The translations under genes were made by a program, and so were the position numbers. Shown one piece after another: positions 31,832 through 42,532 of a stretch of 64,000 nucleotides of DNA. The notes beneath the pieces were generated by a model. That model was not told where the DNA came from, did not search any database, and saw nothing but the letters and a program-made list of their open reading frames with translations. The stretch's first letter is position 1; every line of letters starts with the position of its first letter. Source of the DNA: Serendipita indica DSM 11827 (lineage: Eukaryota; Basidiomycota; Agaricomycetes; Sebacinales; Serendipitaceae); contig CAJVGD010000001.1 of assembly GCA_910890315.1 (NCBI GenBank), positions 62,001 to 126,000 on the forward strand, read 5' to 3'.

Positions 31832-34312
31832 ATGGAACCCTCAGACACGCTTGAAGCAAAATTGAAACAAGACCTAGCGACTATTGACACTGCGAGTAAC
31901 CCGGATCTTAGACTTGAGGACATTCCATGGCCGGCTATCGAGGCGAGCGCGCGCGAACTGGCCAATGTTTTACGATCAAAAGATTCGGCAGGTATTCGAG
32001 GACTATTATCGTGTTTCACGCCATCTGAACCTCTTCAGATCATCACACAACGCTTGGTCAAGGTAGCCTCCCGAAGAATCTTGCGGCACTTCTGAGCAAG
32101 GCCTACGATGGAAAGGTTCCCGGTGATCAAGCAAAGCTGGCGTCCTTTGAACTTCTGCGGATCAGCGCGAATCTGTGCATGGATCACGGTGAGTTTACAA
32201 TGTGCCATAGAGCGCCACTAACAGTGGTGTAGATGTGAACCGACAGCGATGCATAGACGTTGGGCTGCTGAATATAATACAATCCATCCTGAATCAATAC
32301 ACCACTGTATCGGAGCCTACCATCGACGACCTCAAGGTAGCAAAGACCGCGGTCGGCGCCTTGTTGAACTCCTGCTTTGGTTTCGGTAGGTTGTTCCTGA
32401 AAGTGATCGGTTTACTAACCAGTATCTAGAACCTTCGAGAAAGGCGCTGATAGCTCTTGGAACTCCCGATACTGCAATCCAACTTTCCCTTTCCCTGTAT
32501 CCACCCGCCAAATGGGTAACCATTCAAGAAGATAGCACATCGCTTGATATTCTCATCACCTCCTATCAGCTACGGATAGGTCTTACAGATTGGACATGGA
32601 GACTCGTCTCTGCCATCGCCGAAGGAGGTTCGCTGTCTGGTGATAGAGGTCCAACATTACTGACTGCCATGTAGTCGAAACATCACCAGTATCTATCAAA
32701 AGCCTACCATTCCTCGTCTCGGCTCTTTCTGGATTTATCAGCCCAGTCGAAGCCAAATCACGTCTTGTCGAGCACGCAGAATCGCGCAACGCGCTGATCA
32801 CAGCGGACCTCGAAACCTTGGAGGAATGTGTAACGCTTATAGAAGCGCTTTCACTCGACTCTGAACCCGCTCGACTTGCGTTCGGCAAACCGTCATCGAC
32901 GCCCACAGCTGACAAGCAAACGCTCCTGTCGACTTTACTAGATTTTATCGAGCACGCTGATTACCCGGTTTACTGGTCACTGGATGGAGAGGAGGAGCTG
33001 AAGAAGCGCGAAAAGGCGTTTGATCTCTGCAAAGCTGGTTCAATCAAAGCACTCGTGTCTATTGCCGGAGAAGGGGATGCTATGGATGCTCTGTGGGAGA
33101 GTCCTGACAAGGTCGTGAACCGTATGGTCTCGTGGATCAATATACAAGGGCGAAATAAGGTCCACAGGGATGATCTTGTCATTGCGGGCTGCTTAACATT
33201 GGGAAATATCGCTCGCAAAGGTGAATGAGTTGTTCTACCTGGGAAAGTGCCTAACTTGGAATGCATAGATGCGTACTGTGAAGCCCTGCTTGGCGAACCA
33301 TATAATCTTGCAAGTTCACTCGTCAAGCTTCTCGAGCCAGACGCGGATATCAAAGTGAAGCATGCCGTTACAGGTCTCCTCAAAAACCTCGCCCAAGCGG
33401 CGAATAATCGAAAGGCTCTAGGAGAGTCTGGAATACTAGAAAAACTCGCGCTGTCAAAGGTATGGGACCAAAGCTGCGACATGGCCGAGACTGTTCAAGT
33501 GTCTGCCATTGGCGTGGCGAAGCATCTGTGCAATGGCGATGGTACGTCACGCCTTCTTATCTCGGGCAGAATCTTATAGCTATATCAGTCAGCAATACTC
33601 TGCGCCTGATGAACAGCTCAGAGCCGAATGGTGTCGACCAAATCTTGGCTCTCGTCAAGCGTTCAGACTCGATCATTGTCAAGAGCGAGGGAACTCGTGT
33701 CGTCGCGTACTGCGTCAGGTCTTTGTGGCGTAAAGATGCCCCAGGGATCGATGTGGGATCCTCGCCATTGCGAACAGAGGATATCGCCCAACGACGGCAA
33801 CAAGCCGCCAATGACCTTTCAAAGGAACCTGCAGTAAGAGCGCTGGTTGATTTGCTCGTCACGGGCCAGAAACACGCCATCCTCCTCAACGAGAGTTGCT
33901 TTGCACTCAATCTTATTGCGGGGAACTCGTCTGGCGGTAAGCATGCGTCTTGCTTATGGATTGCCTTCCTCATATTATCGACTCAGCTACTGTGATATCC
34001 AATGCACTTGCATCACCCGTGGAATTTATCCAGTCAAACCCGCTCTCCGGAGAGGCACCAACGACGACGACAATGACAGGTACAGAAGCGCTCAAGGCCA
34101 TCATATCAAATACATCTGGAAAATGCGCACCAGAGCTGCGGGCTAATGCATGCTCACTTGTATGGACCCTCCTACGGAACACGGGACAGAACAAACAAAT
34201 CAAAGAAGAGGTCGGAACTGCCTTTAAAGATGCACTCAAGGAGGTTCTTGATACGAAAGATGCGCCAGAAAAACTGACGCAAGCTGCCAAATGGGCATAC
34301 GATGCGATTTAG
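31832..34312 (+). CDS. ARM-repeat protein, SmgGDS / RAP1GDS1-like
   Basis: Relatives bind small GTPases with polybasic tails (Rho, Ras, Rap) and act as chaperones or exchange factors. The protein opens MEPSDTLEAKLKQDLATID and is all helical. Armadillo-type units include ASFELLRISANLCMDHDVNR, QRCIDVGLLNIIQSIL, KTAVGALLNSCFGF, HAVTGLLKNLAQAANNRKAL, SGILEKLALSKVWDQ and NESCFALNLIAGNSSG. The ending is LRANACSLVWTLLRNTGQN then KWAYDAI. NRQRCIDVGLL is reminiscent of the SmgGDS motif N(k)...C...Gi, which is why I prefer this family over generic ARM proteins. About eight introns; small ones split at 32190-32232 and 33222-33270. The 3' end converges with the aldo/keto reductase gene, 65 bases apart. 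Confidence 0.7.
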
Positions 34313-34377
34313 AGGGTAAAAAGGCTAATATTTTGGCCGACTGTCACGGTTTGTACGAGTTTGTAGGTGTATGAGAA

Positions 34378-35788
34378 TCATCGCCAATACTTGGGACAGT
34401 TCATGCCCACTTTGCTCCATGCAAGATCCAAAGCTTCGACTATGTCTTGTGGAAGCGGACCCTTGGCGCTAGAGAAATATCAATGAGAGAATCTATTGAC
34501 GAAACTACGTGCCTATCGATGCAGTTCTCTTCGAGTTGTTGCGCACTACTCGCCCCCAAGATGACACCGTCGGCAGGTGTAAGCACGCTGTGATGCTGAA
34601 CCCATCTCAAGGCAACTTCGGTGAGCCTGAGTTGATGTTTATCCTAACCCAGTTGAGATTCAGTAAAATATTAGGCAGATTCTCACCGCAGCTTCCCTGA
34701 TAGCCTCGAGGGCGTCGGCGTATCCCTGATGAATGTAGCGCGCACGATACATTTTAGCCATGGCGGATTCTCCGCCAAAGCGTCCCTCTGACCACATCTA
34801 TGAGTAAATGACCACGGAAACGAACAGCGACTTACCAGGGATATTGGATGTGGAGATCTTGCCCGCCAAGTAGCCTCCAGCCAATGGATTATAGACGACG
34901 AGTCTAATATTGTACTTTCCTAATACTAATTAGCTTATAAGGGAGAGATGAAATCAAGTACTCACTCAAGCATGGAACAAGCTCCTCCTCAATTGCTCGA
35001 GTGACGGCATTGTACATTGCTTGATAGATCTTGGGCTGGACGTATCCTTTGACTTTGCATATTCCCACTATCTCTGCCACCTCCCATGCTGCGTAGTTGG
35101 AGAGACCAAAGATCTCGCTACGCAGGATTAGTAAAAGCACCATGATGAGGAGAGCTATTCACAATTTACCCTGCTTATACAATTCATCACTACCATGGGG
35201 TTCAGTGGCTACCCGGGACATATTAGACGCTTACATCGCTGCGACTGTATCCTCGAATGGCACACTTCTATCCGGAGCATGCAGGTAAAGCACTCGCGGC
35301 TTAATCTTTCCAAGCTTCTGAAGAGATACCTCAAATGTAGCTTTGAGCTTGTCCGGATGGTGATCTCCTGCTTCGACCGGGTACACTCTGGCAGAATGGG
35401 TAAGGTGGCCGCGGCGCCGGATCGCAACTTACTTTGTATCAACAGTAGCACCATGAAGGTCCAGTTGAGATAAGACCTCGAAGGTGTCATTAATAGTGTC
35501 ATGTGCCCATATTGTTCACTCACCTCCTCGGTGGTCCCTTCTGCGTACATCCTGCTCACCATCAGCAATCATTTTTTACCTTTATGCGTCATTACCTCGC
35601 TGTGTCGACCTCCTTTCCGCCGTGCTTGTGGAACACGTCTAGAATCTCCTGACATTCCTCTTGAGTGGCGTCAGCGTTTGGAGTCGAAGTCTTGTATAAT
35701 GCATACGAAGAGTATCCGTGCGGACACCATTCTTTCCTGGATGACCAAAGGTCATCGTTCCAAAGATTAGCGGGACTCGAGTGGCCAT
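34378..35788 (-). CDS. Aldo/keto reductase, AKR7-like (aflatoxin aldehyde reductase type)
   Basis: NADPH-dependent carbonyl reductase with a TIM barrel. The start MATRVPLIFGTMTFGHPGKNG holds the first strand, and QEILDVFHKHGGKEVDTARMYAEG gives the catalytic Asp and Tyr (DTAR.Y). VDTKVYP with Lys and VLYLHAPDR with His complete the tetrad. The cofactor-side motifs are FGLSNYAAWEVAEI, YQAMYNAVTRAIEEELVPCL and NIRLVVYNPLAGGYLAGK. The C-terminal part reads GLTEVALRWVQHHS, DGVILGASSAQQLEEN and ends in GMNCPKYWR at 34378. The exon order and the LYLHAPD motif match the AKR7/aryl-aldehyde group. The first intron near 35720-35685 is unusually small (about 35 bases). Its start codon lies only 43 bases from that of V-ATPase subunit F. 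Confidence 0.85.
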
Positions 35789-35831
35789 TGTGGGTGTTTC
35801 CAAGGTTGGTCCCGTTGTTTACCGGCTTGAG

Positions 35832-36387
35832 ATGGCACAGAATCAGGAAGGACGAAACCTGCTTGCCATCATCGGTGACGAAGTAAGCAAATTCAAATAC
35901 ATCGGAGGTTGCTCTGAATGCGCGCTGCAGGACTCGATCACGGGCGTTCTGCTCGCGGGTGTCGGTCAAGTCAGCTCAAACCAGAAGAAGAACTTTGTCA
36001 TCGTGGATGCGAGTACGTATAAGTAGATCTGACATCCCATCTCAGCACTGAAACTGTACCCAGAGACCCAGCCCTCGACGATTGAGGCTGCGTTCAACGA
36101 GCTGACCAGTCGCAAAGACATCGCAATCCTGCTTATCAACCAACATGCAAGTTATGCTTCGTCTTCAATTATGTTGTCCTGAGCGATTTCCAGATTGCCG
36201 AGAAGATACGGCCAACGATGGACAAGTATACACAGACTTTCCCGACTGTACTGGAGATCCCTTCCAAGGACCATCCTTATGGTACTGTTTCTGCTTAGAT
36301 TCCACACCTCCAGACGATTGACGCTTCCGTCCAGATCCATCAAAGGATTCGATACTGAAACGGGTGCAGAAACTCGTCGGAGACTAG
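35832..36387 (+). CDS. VMA7: V-type proton ATPase subunit F
   Basis: Small V1 stalk subunit that ties rotor to catalytic head of the vacuolar proton pump. Five exons: MAQNQEGRNLLAIIGDE, DSITGVLLAGVGQ..NFVIVDA, then TQPSTIEAAFNELTSRKDIA through LLINQH, IAEKIRPTMDKYTQTFPTVL..IPSKDHPY and finally DPSKDSILKRVQKLVGD with TAG at 36387. TVLEIPSKDHPYD is the family hallmark. The third intron, 36147-36193, starts with GC instead of GT (CAT|GCAAGT..TTCCAG) and must be spliced to keep the frame. Length of about 120 residues fits the family. Confidence 0.93.
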
Positions 36388-36621
36388 CTGTAGACTGCTT
36401 ATGTGCAATTATAACTCCCGAACGTGGACCCTTTACGCCCTCGTTGTTTCCTTGAACTCAGCGTTTCGAGTGGAATCGAGTCCGCATCTTCGCTTCCGAC
36501 CCCATCGTCTATACATATTTTCAAGGGATGACTCCAATGACCCGTCTCTCATTGGCTGCCGGCAGGGTCTTGTATATCAGACGTCACTATCAGTCACCGC
36601 CCCCCGCACGCAACTTGGACA

Positions 36622-37367
36622 TGGCCTCTACCTCGTATCCCTTTGTCGCTGCAGGACCCGACGACAGTCGTTCTCCGTGTCCAGCACTCAATGCGCTTGC
36701 GAATCATGGTTATCTGTTCGTCAAACCGGTCATGTTGTTGGGAGGATACTGATGCGTGTGCTCCAGGCCCCATGACGGCAAGAATATCTCAGTCTTTCAA
36801 CTTATATCCGCCCTCCGCGAGGTGTATGGCGTCTCCTTACCTTTTGCATTTGGCCTTGCTGCCGGAGGTGTTGCACTTTGCGGTAAAGGGTTCAAGTTGA
36901 ACCTAGGAGATCTCTGCAAGCACAATGCTATCGAGCATGACGCCAGCCTCGTACACCGGGATGTTCGAGAGACCGGAGGTCCACTGGCGACCAACAAACC
37001 CGACATGGAGCTCGTTAAAGCCATTATCGACTTGTCTGATGGCAAGTATGTCACCTTGGATAATCTTATCAAAGCAAAGCTCGCCAGAGAGGACCAGGCC
37101 CAAATCGACAACACTCACGGATACCCCAACAAGCTGTTGAGAACCTTCTCCCACGGGGAGCTAATACTGATCATGGAGCTCTTACAACGCGATGGACCTG
37201 GTGTCCCCGTCGAATGGTTTAGGGAGTGGATCGGCAACGAAAGGATCCCTGAGGGATGGACGAAGCAGGGCTTTGGGTTTTGGCAGACGCATACCAGAGG
37301 GAAAAAGGTTTCTGAGGAGATTCAAGCGCTTCATAATGAGAGCGCGAAGGAGAGACGAAACAAATAG
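36622..37367 (+). CDS. Haem-thiolate peroxidase / short unspecific peroxygenase (chloroperoxidase family)
   Basis: Uses H2O2 to oxygenate organic substrates. PCP motif (SPCPALNALANHGYLPHDGK) supplies the Cys haem ligand, joined across an intron at 36718-36768. IEHDASLVHRD carries the EHD motif (Mg-binding Glu, acid-base His) of short-type enzymes. The rest (ISVFQLISALREVYGVSLPF, FSHGELILIMEL, VEWFREWIGNERIPEGW) matches family spacing, and the total of about 230 residues is right for the short group. Most fungal members are secreted, yet the ATG at 36622 gives MASTSYPFVAAGPDDSR with no signal peptide. No upstream exon with one was found, so it is either intracellular or 5'-incomplete. Confidence 0.88.
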
Positions 37368-37542
37368 GGGCTCTCATAGACGTGGCCCCGGAACTCCAAC
37401 CTGACACGCTAAACCTGAAAAGTTCTCCCTAGTTTCTTTGCTTTAGATGTAAAGTTGCTCGAATGGCCCATTATATGTCTTGTCATCTAGTGACCCCGTG
37501 ACGATCTTACTTTACAACTTGGACCTACCCATACCTTTTGCC

Positions 37543-39241
37543 ATGCTCCGATATAAGTCTAGAACTACTCTTAATTTCACAGGACGTCGACTTCTGCAGA
37601 CACAAACCCCTCCACCAACATCTCAGGAATATCTTCAACTCGCAGGAGCATACAAGAGTCTCAAACCGCGGCCAACACCACTATCAACGCTTCTATCATT
37701 TGGATCACCTCTAACGCCATCGTCTATTGTTCTTTCCGCCTCGTATGTACTTGAAGAGCTGCCAAGACGTCTCGTTCAGAGAGTGCGCTCGATGGAGGCA
37801 TTACCTTATGTGAGCAGCACCTCTTTTGCCCATATTTGATAACTTATGGCAGATTGTTGGGATGAACCCATTCATTGCGAGGACGCTAGAGTCGTACCGT
37901 CAGACGTTCCAAGACCTCGCGACTGCGCCACCAGTGGTCGACGCAGCTTCCAACATCGAGTTCACACGAAGATTAGAGAATTTAGTGAGAAGCCATGCGA
38001 ATGACATTCCGGTCCTCGCTCGCGGGTTAGTGTTCTCATTGTCGAACGTAGCTAGGGACTGACGGAACTTCAGGTTTCAGGAATGTGCAAAGTATATGCG
38101 ACCAGAGGTCATTTCCTCGTTTCTCGATGGAGCGATACGGAGTCGCATAGCAATACGCTTTATCGCTGAGCAGCATATTGCTCTTACACGAGCACTTAAA
38201 CTGCATCCTGGTACTCAAACGGTACCTTCGCTGGAACCTACGCATTCTCGTGGCGTCGTGGACTCGGAATGTTCGCCGTTTGAAATGGTCAACCTTTGCA
38301 CGACGTTCGTACATGAATTATGCGTCGGAACATTTGGCATGGCCCCAGATGTTACAATCGATGGCATGACGGACGTTACATTCCCGTGAGTTCAACTTTA
38401 TCACCCCAAGTCACGTTTGCTGACCTCATTAGCTACGTCCCCGTCCATGTGGAGTACGTTCTTACCGAAATTCTCAAGAATGCTTTCCGCGCGACAGTGG
38501 AAAACCACCAACGAAAGTATGGAATTCATTCCACCGGCCCACTCCCTCAAGTCCAAATCACTATTGCGTATGCCACACTGCCGCCAGTACCACCGTCCGT
38601 GGAAACGTCATTTAGCGACAATGAGGCCTCAACAGCTGTCAGCACCCGCAAGCCGCCGTCTTACCTCTCCATCCGTGTTCGAGACCAAGGCGGAGGAGTG
38701 GACCCAAAGGACCTGCAACGTATATTCTCCTATGCGTTTACCACTGCTCGTGGTGTTTCAAATACAGAAGATTCGGATCTTGAAGGCGGCCCATACGCGA
38801 TGCAAGCTGTTGGGGGTCTTGCAGGCATCGCGGATACAGGAAGCATGGACACGGACGGCGGTGACGCCGGAGGACTATTCGGGGAGATTGTTGGTAAGGG
38901 ATTACAAACCGGGCTGGGGACAATAGCCGGCCTTGGCTATGGGTAAGTTTTCACGGGGCAGATGAGAGAGGCTCATACATTTACAGGCTGCCAATGGCTC
39001 GTCTTTATGCTAGTTATTTCGGAGGCAGTCTCGAGTTAATATCCATGCATGGGCATGGGACGGATGTCTTTATCAAATTTCGCTGTCTCGACGAGAATAC
39101 GAACATCGAGGTATAACTTTCACCTACGACTTGTAATTTAATCATTGCAATCGTGTATTATTATTCATGACATGACAGAGGAAGGTTAGGGAAGAGATTA
39201 AGGTCTGGCATCCCCTGAATAGCGATCAAATTGACCAATGA
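37543..39241 (+). CDS. Mitochondrial pyruvate/branched-chain dehydrogenase kinase
   Basis: GHKL-fold protein kinase that phosphorylates E1 of the pyruvate or branched-chain ketoacid dehydrogenase. The N-terminus is a presequence-like stretch (MLRYKSRTTLNFTGRRLLQ). The helical domain includes LSTLLSFGSPLTPSS, ASYVLEELPRRLVQRVRSME, RRLENLVRSHANDIPVLARG and FLDGAIRSRIAIRFIAEQHI. The ATPase part has the N-box EILKNAFRATVENH, G1 RVRDQGGGVD and G2 GLGYGLPMARLYA, then HGTDVFIKF. A Gly/Asp-rich insert (DTGSMDTDGGDAGG) lies in the ATP lid, as in fungal kinases of this family. The last coding exon (RKVREEIKVWHPLNSDQIDQ, TGA 39241) is reached through an intron at 39111-39180. If that intron is retained the stop is at 39116. 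PDK against BCKDK cannot be decided here. Confidence 0.87.
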
Positions 39242-39290
39242 CGAGTGTGCCCTGGCGACTCAGTTGACGCATTCGTGTTGATGACTGTAA
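39222..39290 (-). pseudogene. Decayed 3' fragment of a TMEM205-like gene
   Basis: On the minus strand, ATGCGTCAACTGAG..GCCAG..GGTCAATTTGATCGC aligns with the intact TMEM205-like gene near 42620-42680 (ATGCGTCAGCTGAACAGCCAG..GACCAATTTGATTGCC). The frame is not kept. It overlaps the end of the kinase gene on the other strand, as the second kinase fragment does with the intact TMEM205-like gene. Confidence 0.55.
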
Positions 39291-40510
39291 TGTAACGAGC
39301 TTAAAGTTTTATTTCTTACTCTGGGTCGCATGACTTCCCTCGATGTGATTAAGGCGTTGAAGTCCGGCGATAATTTCTGACTAAATGGTCAGTTAATAAG
39401 GAAAAGTGACTGTTTGGCTAATCAATGCTACACTCACGAATAGGTGGACTTTGAACTCAAGACACTCAACTCGGGCGTCTATTGCGGTTGCAAGAAGCCT
39501 CGGACCGGAGGTGGGATCCCAGCGGGATTTCTATAGATGCTTTCAGAGCATACCCATCGAATTCTGAAAGTAATTCAGATCAACTTTAGTACCCGGTTCG
39601 ACTGATTAGCTAGTCTTCTTCGGCCTTTGCGCCGTAAGTCGGAATGTTGGCTTTGCTGTTGGGACTTCAAATCAAAGCTCACAGAAGGTCCTAAGCGATG
39701 GAAAGTAAAGCAGAGACTGGGATAGCACTGGGACCGCTCTTCACGGATATCGATACCGCCGACGGGTTCACTCGGAAGGAAGTAACGATTGCCACGCCAC
39801 TAGAAGCATTGATAGATGAAAAATACCAAATCGGGATCTTTTCATATGTATTTCAGCCCGATTTATCTCGAGAAATAGGTAGGAATACCTAAATCCAAAC
39901 TCACATTCCGTAAAGTGACCCCATTCTCGACCATCCTCATGAGATTCTAGGCAGTGTTGACCCAGCTGTGTCCAACTTGTCAATCGGTCGAAACTGGGCC
40001 CTAACGACACCGGACAGTTAGGACTTCAGGGAAGGATCGGATGTCAGGACGTTTTCAGGTCCTCGTTCTTTGTACATTTCAAATTCAGGCGTTCCTGTAT
40101 GCCCGCAAAGACGGGCCAATGGCCATCCACCAACCTAAGGCCAGACCCTGGCGCTTTGCTATTGGTGACTTCCTCACCAACATCCTGACCCGCACAAAAA
40201 ATGGTCTTGGCACTCAGTATTAGCTGTAGAAGCAGACAGGTACATGATTGAAAAGAGCATCAGGGCGCTCCCACACATTCAAATCCGGTGGAGGTTCACC
40301 AACCAGCAGCAGCAGTCCGCCATCGGCATTCGTGCATACTCATTATAGATCAGAATCGGGGAAGGAATTCTCATAATTGCATACTATACAAACAGTACAG
40401 AGTTTGATGGGGAATACAAATTGCCAGATTCCTCGTACCTCGCAATTCTTGAACAGTTTACCTGAGTATCGACAATCCGAGAACAGCGGACTCAGTTACA
40501 TGAGTTCGCG
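39291..40510. other. Gene-poor stretch between the duplicated ends
   Basis: About 1.2 kb, no gene supported. Two short open frames (39698-39892 and 40041-40223) have ATG starts but no recognisable family and no splice partners. Confidence 0.4.
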
Positions 40511-40621
40511 CATATATAAGCACCGATAAGTCGCACATCTTTGCTCCCCATCGACCGCGTTGTCAGTTCCTCTCGCCTCACACCAGTACTCTCTGCAACC
40601 AACAACCAGCTATTTTTGATC
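40511..40621 (+). promoter_or_regulatory. TATA-type core promoter and 5' leader of the H4-tail-like gene
   Basis: CATATATAAG at 40511-40520 is a strong TATA box 102 bases before the ATG. It is followed by a C/T- and CAA-rich leader (CTCTCTGCAACCAACAACCA) of the kind seen in strongly expressed fungal genes such as histones. Confidence 0.55.
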
Positions 40622-41514
40622 ATGTCTGGACGCGGAAAGGGTGGAAAGGCATGTCTATTCTACTCGATATCGCAGGTCACTTGCTAATCCGTTGGCCAAA
40701 AGGGGGTTGGAAAGAGCAGTGCACAGCGCCCTCAAAAGCCTGTTAAGACGTCAAAAGCTAGTCACCACAAGGAAAATAAAGGCATCCAGCATCAGCAAAA
40801 AAGCGGATATGGCCCTCAACAACAAGGAGGGTATTATCGTAAGGCTTGCAAATCCTTTGTCCTGGCTACCTCAACTTTACTGACGACTGTATGCCCGTGA
40901 ATCATTAGCGCCTCCTAGGGCTCCCCAACAGAGTGTACGTTGAGCGCGTCCGCTGGAATTTTTCTCGGAACTAATGGCTCTGGCTCAGTACCATCCCCAA
41001 CCAGGTTACTCCCAGCAAAGTTATGGGCAACCTCAATACAGCCAACCCGAATGTATGCTACATTCTTCTTGATCATGTAGATCTTGGCGTGATGTGGCTC
41101 ACTTTGCTTGTGCTTTGTCGGTTAAATCACAGACCGGCAGCCTCAGGAGATTGAACGACAACGGAAGGCGGATACATCCATCATTTGTTGTGGGGGCTTG
41201 ACATGGTCTGTAACAATTTACTGTTGCATGCTTGTCGCTCCCGAATTTCTGACCTAGTTTGGTAGCTCGCTTGCTGTGAGGCGCATCAGTTACAAAGAGA
41301 GAAGCTCCCTAACAACGACTTCTTCAGTGCTTTACCTGTGGATTGCTTGAGGACCCTTGCTGTGACGACCCATGTGGATGTCAATGCACAAGCGGATGTG
41401 AGTGTTCCCATCTCTTCGCGTTCATTCCTAGGACTCATGTTGGCAGGTTGTGACTCCAACCCAGACCCGGAAGAAAACACCGGAGGGGACCCAGATGGAT
41501 CGAGCTGCTGCTAG
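40622..41514 (+). CDS. Histone-H4-tail-like N-terminus fused to Gln/Tyr-rich linker and Cys-rich C-terminus
   Basis: Eight exons join into one frame of 161 residues: 40622-40648, 40703-40838, 40909-40934, 40989-41052, 41133-41209, 41258-41275, 41328-41397 and 41447-41514. All introns are GT..AG except the first (AAG|GCATGT..AAAG). The first 21 residues, MSGRGKGGKGVGKSSAQRPQ plus K, match the H4 tail at 15 positions, keeping R3, K5, K8, K12 and K20 and replacing K16 with Gln. Residues 35-85 are a Gln/Tyr/Pro/Gly linker (YHPQPGYSQQSYGQ, PQYSQPEY). After a charged stretch (EIERQRKADTS) come Cys clusters: IICCGG, CFTCGLLEDPCCDDPCGCQC, SGCC and a final SSCC that could be lipidated. No known family fits the whole. 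The total is a multiple of three and the splice sites are good, so I read it as a real gene. Function unknown. Confidence 0.62.
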
Positions 41515-42129
41515 CTTGGTGCACCCCAAGCACTCGTATTTGCCCCTTACTTCCCTTATTTCCCTGGAATTATGGTCATCTCTTGAACGAGCGGCGTGGC
41601 ACATATAATTTAGTCGCTACAGTACGCCTGTAAATGCAATCAGTGAAATAAGAGACGTCATGGGCCAGAGATCGCACTTTGTCTTGGAGATTTGAGGGAT
41701 CATTCTCGTGGACCTTTATCGTCTTTCAATGTTTGACGATAACTTGTTGACTTAGAGAATCGGTGGGCTTGACTCGCCTCGAAAGCATCGGCATGGATAA
41801 AATGAGAAAATTTCCAAGGGATAGTGCAGCACAAGAATTACGAGTGTCTAATGTGACTCTGTGGATCATATCATTGTCAAATAATTTACTCCGTTTGTCC
41901 GAGCACTTTGCAAGCTAGGTGCTGCCAACAGCTAGCGGTTGCGCTTGAGGGAGAGACGCCGGCCTAGTTAATGCAGGTAATAAGTCTATATTACTCGCTT
42001 CTCTTTCTTTATGTTTGATATGAGGCGTGGGGTCGCGTTTAATGCACACCTTGCGCTCTGGGAGACAATCCAACGGATGTGCAACGTGTACTCCCCTATG
42101 CATCTCCCACTGTGTGTAGTGTTTAAAGA
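41515..42129. other. Intergenic, no gene seen
   Basis: About 600 bases of A/T-richer sequence with scattered stops in all frames between the Cys-rich gene and the kinase-derived fragment. Confidence 0.4.
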
Positions 42130-42480
42130 TGAATGATCGAACCTTGAAGGTAAACCCATACGCGGTGCAAGCCTTCCCGGGGTGTTATAGGTATCGTGGA
42201 TACGCACGGGAGGCCTCTTCGAGGAATCAGGAATATAAACCGGCTTGGGACGATAGCCCGTCTTGGCTATGGACAATTGTTCGCTGATCAGATGGAGAGA
42301 GACTCATACGTTGACATGCTACCAATGGCTCGTCTTTGTGCAAGTTATATCGATACACGGGCATGAGACGGATCTCTTTATCACATTTCGCTGTCTTGAA
42401 AGAATACGAATATTGGGCTATAGTTTTCATTCACAATAATCATTTGCAATCGTGTATCATTGCTTATGATATGACAGGGG
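42130..42480 (+). pseudogene. Decayed copy of the 3' end of the mitochondrial dehydrogenase-kinase gene
   Basis: Aligns with 38765-39185 of the intact kinase gene: CTTGAAGG..CCCATACGCG.TGCAAGC, CTTGGCTATGG, CAATGGCTCGTCTTT, GGGCATG.GACGGAT.TCTTTATCA.ATTTCGCTGTCT, AATCGTGTAT.ATT. and ATGACAG. Both introns of that part are included, so it arose by DNA duplication and not from mRNA. The coding frame is lost, with several gaps in the lid region. It ends about 50 bases from the stop of the TMEM205-like gene. Confidence 0.8.
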
Positions 42481-42532
42481 AGTGATTATATGAATCGTCG
42501 CAAGAGGTACGCTTTCCAACGTTGAGATTCTT

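Noticed and set aside
39698-40223. Two small ATG-started frames between the duplicated gene ends
   Set aside because: No homology, no splice partners, composition like the surrounding non-coding DNA.
39291-42129. A transposon as the source of the inserted 3 kb
   Set aside because: No terminal inverted repeats, target-site duplication of typical size, transposase or reverse-transcriptase motif seen; the flanking repeats are host gene ends.
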